From Henckelia pumila (lineage: Eukaryota > Streptophyta > Magnoliopsida > Lamiales > Gesneriaceae): 64,000 bases of DNA. The translations under genes were made by a program, and so were the position numbers. The stretch is from the NCBI RefSeq assembly GCF_033568475.1, contig NC_133120.1, forward strand, positions 95,374,151 through 95,438,150, read 5' to 3'. Positions 59,900-64,000 of the stretch are shown piece by piece (within the stretch, counting starts at the first letter, position 1; every line of letters begins with the position of its first letter). A model generated the notes under the pieces. The model saw only the letters and a list, made by a program, of their open reading frames with translations, did not search any database and had not been told where the DNA came from.

Positions 59900-60300
59900 A
59901 TGTCTTGATAACGTTCATTCGATAGGTTAACACCTTGAATCGCGCCTCGAAATTTATTGATTTTGAATTTGATGAAGAACACGATTTTTTTGAATTTGAT
60001 TTATTTGATGAAAAACACTATCTTATTGTTTGATGAAGAACAATATCTTCTTGAATTGATTAATTTAATAAATAACACGATCTTATTGAATTTGATGAAT
60101 AACACAGACTTTTTGAACTTAATGAATTTGAAGAAGAAGACAATCAATTCCTTGAATCACATCTTGAACTTCTCGAATTTAATGATTTAATTGAATGAAT
60201 TTGAATATGAACGCAATTTATTTGAATCACGCCTTGAACTTCTCTTTATTTGCTTGAATTTCTTGAATTTGAATCGAGAGAAATGTCTTGAATTCTTATC
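59900..60300. repeat. degenerate TTGAATTTGATGAA-type repeat tract
   Basis: Irregular repeats of TTGAATTTGATGAA, GAACACGAT and CTTGAAT. This may be part of an old LTR, but no ends were seen. Confidence 0.5.
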
Positions 60301-60464
60301 TTCATCTGCTCTGTCTTCAACTTGTATTTTTTTGTTGGTCATCTGCCCCTATTTATAGCTGAAGGATACAGATTTCTAAAATTTTCATTTGATGAGGTGT
60401 CGCAATTTGATTGACTCATCGTGATTCATTTGATGATTATTTTCCATTAATCATAAGATTTAAT

Positions 60465-60625
60465 TTTAAATACTACAAATATTAGTATTTCATTCCATTT
60501 GATTCAAGATTTGATTTCAAATACTAAAAATATTAGTATTTTATTTCAATTTGATTCAAAATTTGATTTTAAATACTAAAAATATTAGTATTTTATTCCA
60601 TCTGATGCAAGATGCAATTTTGATT
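60465..60625. repeat. tandem 60-bp repeat with internal palindrome
   Basis: About 2.7 copies of a unit with AAATACTAAAAATATTAGTA. ATACTAAAAATATTAGTAT is nearly self-complementary, so each unit can form a small hairpin. Confidence 0.8.
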
Positions 60626-61119
60626 TAAAATATTGATTTGATCACAAAATATATCAAAATATCAATTAATTAACTATTTTTTGTAGGAATTTAATGTCCC
60701 AAAAAATATCCAATTTTTTAATTAATTTTAATATTATTTTGTACTTGGTCATATTTCAAGGTTGACAAATTTAATTGTCTGCATTACCCACAATTTATAA
60801 TTAAAAAAAGAAGAAGAAGGAAATAGCACCCACAATAAACATAGTCCAGCTTCCACAAATCTATTGATAATCGTTGTTGTGTACATATTGAAGGATATGA
60901 ACATGTGAAACGATTCCATTGAAACGATGAAACATACAAGTATCAGGTTGGAAAGTGAATTAAAAATTGAAAAGGGAAAAAAATGATTGAGCTCAGTTTA
61001 TTCGAGATCAAAATTTTCAATCCAAAAAGTTCAAAATATGAGTTTTGGGTATTTGGAATTCATTTTTGCTTGTCAAAAAACATATTATTAACCGATTTAT
61101 TTGGTATTAGAATGATTTA

Positions 61120-61356
61120 GAGAAAATTGCAATTTGGTTCTGTATGTTGTCACTTTGCGATTTTGGTTCCATATGTTTTCATATTTCAGTTTTAGTCCTG
61201 TATGTTTCAATTTTTTGGCAATTTCGATCCTTTTTCTTCGAAAATGCTAACGTGACACTATACACGTCAGCTCCACATCAGTACTGCATTGATGCTACAT
61301 CAGCGCCACATCGAAGAAAGGACTAAAACTGAAATCTAAGGTTCGAAATCGCAAAG
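61120..61356. mobile_element. Mutator-type MITE upstream of ERD2
   Basis: The 237-bp element starts GAGAAAATTGCAATTTGG and is flanked by AATGATTTA at 61111-61119 and 61357-61365, an exact 9-bp duplication. It shares the CACTTTGCGATTTTGG and CAGTTTTAGTCC segments with the MITE at 2231-2541. It lies about 370 bp before the ERD2 ATG. Confidence 0.8.
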
Positions 61357-61560
61357 AATGATTTATAATAATCTTGTTTAAAATAAAAATTCAAATCAGT
61401 GTTCTGAAAATATTTTACGATATTCGATTAATTAGATATGAGTGACATCACCCTCTAAACAAACAAAAAATATGTAATAATAATAAAATAAATAAATATA
61501 AATATGGGGAAAACGTGGTTCGTTTTTATGGACTCCAGCCCCAAAAGCAGTTTCGGACTT

Positions 61561-61568
61561 CCACGTCA
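61561..61568 (-). promoter_or_regulatory. UPRE-like ACGT element in the ERD2 promoter
   Basis: The plus strand reads CCACGTCA (minus TGACGTGG), the consensus bound by ATF6/XBP1-type bZIP factors and their plant counterparts bZIP28 and bZIP60 in the unfolded-protein response. It lies 156 bp before the ERD2 ATG. A TATA-like TATTATAAAAT follows near 61589-61599. Function is inferred. Confidence 0.5.
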
Positions 61569-61723
61569 GCTCTTATTTTTGCATTTATTTATTATAAAAT
61601 CCCGAAAACCCCAGTACCTGCCACCTTTTCTCAACTCCGCTGATTAACGGGAATTTCTCCCAATTTCTGATTCTACACGGCGGAGGGAAGAGGAAATCTT
61701 ACGGGATTGGAGATTTTGCAGCC

Positions 61724-64000
61724 ATGAATGTGTTTAGATTTGCCGGTGACATGACGCATTTGATAAGTATTTTGGTGCTCCTCCTCAAAATTTATTCGAC
61801 CAAATCGTGCTCAGGTTGGTCTCGAGTTACTTTGTTATTGAAACAATCTGATTGGTAAATGAGTTTAGGCCTTAGTTATTAGGAGTTGATTAATCGGCAA
61901 TGCGGTTATGAATTTTGGTTTCGCTTGGTAACTCTGCGTTTCTGCTTTGCGAGGATTATATGCTTGCGCTTTCTTGTTCTGTTACTTTTTATGCGTGTGG
62001 TGTGGCCGTTTGGTAGGGTTTTAAATTTTTCAAGAGAAATTTTTTTTTTGGCTATGCATTTTTTCATCATTGTTTTGGTTTATTTAGGACGAGGTTGCCA
62101 TTTTTCTTGCAGTCGGGATCATCTGGAATTTTTTATGGAGTTCTTTTTCCCTGTTTTAATTTTTTTAAAGAAAATCTCAATCACATATTTCCCTCACTCG
62201 TTTTTGTTTTATCGACTAGTCTGCATTACTACTGTGTATTATGTCTTCGCATGCATACACCAATAATTTGTTATTTCTTCCTGTGTCCAAAGGATTTTCT
62301 TCCTCACTCATATTTCTGTTTCTCCTTACATTGAGCTGTACTAATTGACTGGCATTATAACTGTTTGTAAATGCCAAGTGACTGTCATAGTTGTTCATAA
62401 ATCGTTTCTTGTTTTACCTGTTGATGTGATTAAGAATAGGTTGAGAGAGGCGATATTTTGTATTCCTTATATGGTGATCTGAAATTGATAATTTTTTTTG
62501 AGATCCATTACTGTCAGTTGAGCGTCTCTCGATAAAAAATGTCGGTGGTTTGTGGGTTACATTAAAAAAGTAAAACAACATCTAGCCCTAATTCCCCTTC
62601 CCAAGAAAAAATACTAAAGATCACATTTTTATCTTCAGTTGCTTTCTTTCTTTATGTGGACAGATGGCTTTACGGGTGAGAAACAACACAAGCATTCACA
62701 GATATATGACTTTAGTAGAACTTATCTTTAATCTATGATGACGTGATACTAATGGTCATTTATGCTCTCAGGGATTTCATTGAGGACGCAGGAACTGTAT
62801 ACCATTGTGTTCTTGGCTCGGTATCTGGATTTGTTTACTGACTTTATTTCAGTGTACAACACTTTGATGAAGATGGTGTTCGTGGGAAGCTCTCTGGGCA
62901 TAGTATATTGCATGCGGTTTCACCGCGTTGTGCGGCGTTCCTACGACCGTGAGCTTGACACCTTTAGGCATTATTTACTTGTTGCCTCTTGTTTTCTCTT
63001 GGCACTTGCTGTTCATGAGAAGTTCACATTTCAAGAGGTTAGATCATCTCCTTTTTGTTTTCAGATCTTATCAGTCGACGTTGTTTGAAGTAAATAACAT
63101 TTACGGGTTGTGGTATTAGCACATGCTCTGTATTAAGTACCTTGATAAGCTATGTCTACATCTATGAGAATTGCCTAAACTTATCTATTTCTGATCCTTG
63201 ATTTCACACTTGCCCACTCCTGGCATTGATATCGGTTGCCAAAATGTCATGCTCATGACCTGACAATTTCATAAAATCAAAAGGAATCTTTGGTCTTTGA
63301 TGTTGGTTTGAGATTTTCACTCTGTTTTGCTGAAAAGTGGTGGTGAAAGTTTAATTTTTTGCAAAATAAAATATTTTACTTTTCATTTGCTGTTAACCAG
63401 CCAGATGCCATATATCTCTATGCTCGAAAAAACATTCATCTGGTTGTCGTTACATCGACACAAGCCCTCTCGACTCTAGGTATTTTGGTGGTTGTAACTA
63501 ACATTTATTATTTATTACTTTGCGACACAAAGTATTGGTCCTTGTTCACATGGCGTCACGGTAATTTTTACCCTTAGGATGACACGACCCGAGTGGAAGG
63601 CTTTCAATGAGTCTCTAAGTGTGCTGCTGGATATTTCTCTGTGCTGTGTTGAGTGAACAGGGCATATTTGGACATTGGCAAACTTGCTGTTTTTCGTTTG
63701 CATTTGTTCTTTTGTGTTTGTGGTTTGATGTTAGTGGTAATTTTGATTAAATCTGTTCCAGATATTTTGGGCATTTTCAATTTACTTGGAGGCTGTGGCG
63801 ATTCTACCACAGTTGGTTCTCTTGCAAAGAAGTGGAAATGTGGACAATCTGGCTGGACAATATGTTTTCTTTCTGGGGTAATTTCAATTTTCTATTTTAC
63901 TGGTCGCTGAAAAATTGAAACTTCGAAATATTATTTGTCTAAAACATATCAGCAAGAGTTGTGTATGCCAAATTTTTGGATAACAACCCGCCGGGGGACT
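61724..64000 (+). CDS. ERD2: ERD2, ER-lumen protein retaining (K/HDEL) receptor, 5' part
   Basis: The seven-membrane-helix receptor that binds H/KDEL tails of escaped ER proteins in the Golgi and returns them to the ER. Exons seen: 61724-61814 (MNVFRFAGDMTHLISILVLL, then KIYSTKSCS), 62772-63037 (ISLRTQELYTIVFLARYLDL, MRFHRVVRRSYDRELDTF, EKFTFQE) and 63762-63877 (IFWAFSIYLEAVAILPQL, then QRSGNVDNLAGQYVFFLG). All introns have GT-AG ends and phases agree. About 158 of the usual 212-215 residues are present; the rest lies beyond the window. The sequence follows Arabidopsis ERD2 closely as recalled. Introns are about 957 and 724 bp, with no gene inside. It looks intact as far as it goes. Confidence 0.95.

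Overview
The window looks like nuclear DNA of a flowering plant, a eudicot and possibly an asterid (the last is an impression only). The evidence is spliced host genes with plant orthologues, AT-rich intergenic DNA, Ty3/Gypsy chromoviruses with the plant initiator-Met primer site TGGTATCAGAGC, and CACTA, Mutator-like (MULE), Helitron and Tourist-type elements. No bacterial genes, operons, CRISPR arrays, rRNA or convincing tRNA genes were seen.

Layout: 1-5.6 kb is gene-free and holds small non-autonomous elements and an old LTR piece. 5.64-19.64 kb is a young Gypsy element (plus strand, target duplication AAAAC) split by a 4.68-kb CACTA element that carries pieces of at least three host genes. 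19.6-31.1 kb is an element with long inverted ends, split by a second Gypsy element of the same family (minus strand, target duplication AGTAG). 31.3-36.5 kb is an ankyrin-repeat, integrin-linked-type protein kinase (minus strand, 12 coding exons, 464 residues). 37.6-39.7 kb is an intronless U-box/ARM E3 ligase of the PUB17 type (minus strand, 701 residues). 41.0-about 51 kb is a decayed autonomous-type Helitron (Rep/helicase plus an RPA-like gene) whose RPA gene is split by a 1.66-kb solo LTR. 52.0-56.9 kb is a Mutator-like element with 103-bp inverted repeats, a broken transposase on the minus strand and a GRF zinc-finger ORF on the plus strand. 56.9-61.7 kb is AT-rich DNA with a small Helitron and a MITE. 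61.7-64.0 kb is the 5' part of an ERD2 K/HDEL receptor gene (plus strand), which runs off the window.

The functional genes are therefore three: the ILK-type kinase, PUB17 and ERD2. PUB17 and ERD2 are neighbours in Arabidopsis as I recall it (AT1G29340 and AT1G29330), so the 22 kb of Helitron, solo LTR and MULE between them looks like insertion into an old gene pair. The nesting gives a relative order: the CACTA is younger than Gypsy element 1. By eye, element 1 LTRs differ at about 10 of 2,100 sites and element 2 LTRs at about 23 of 2,060, so element 2 is the older of the two. Intron boundaries and counts were made by eye.
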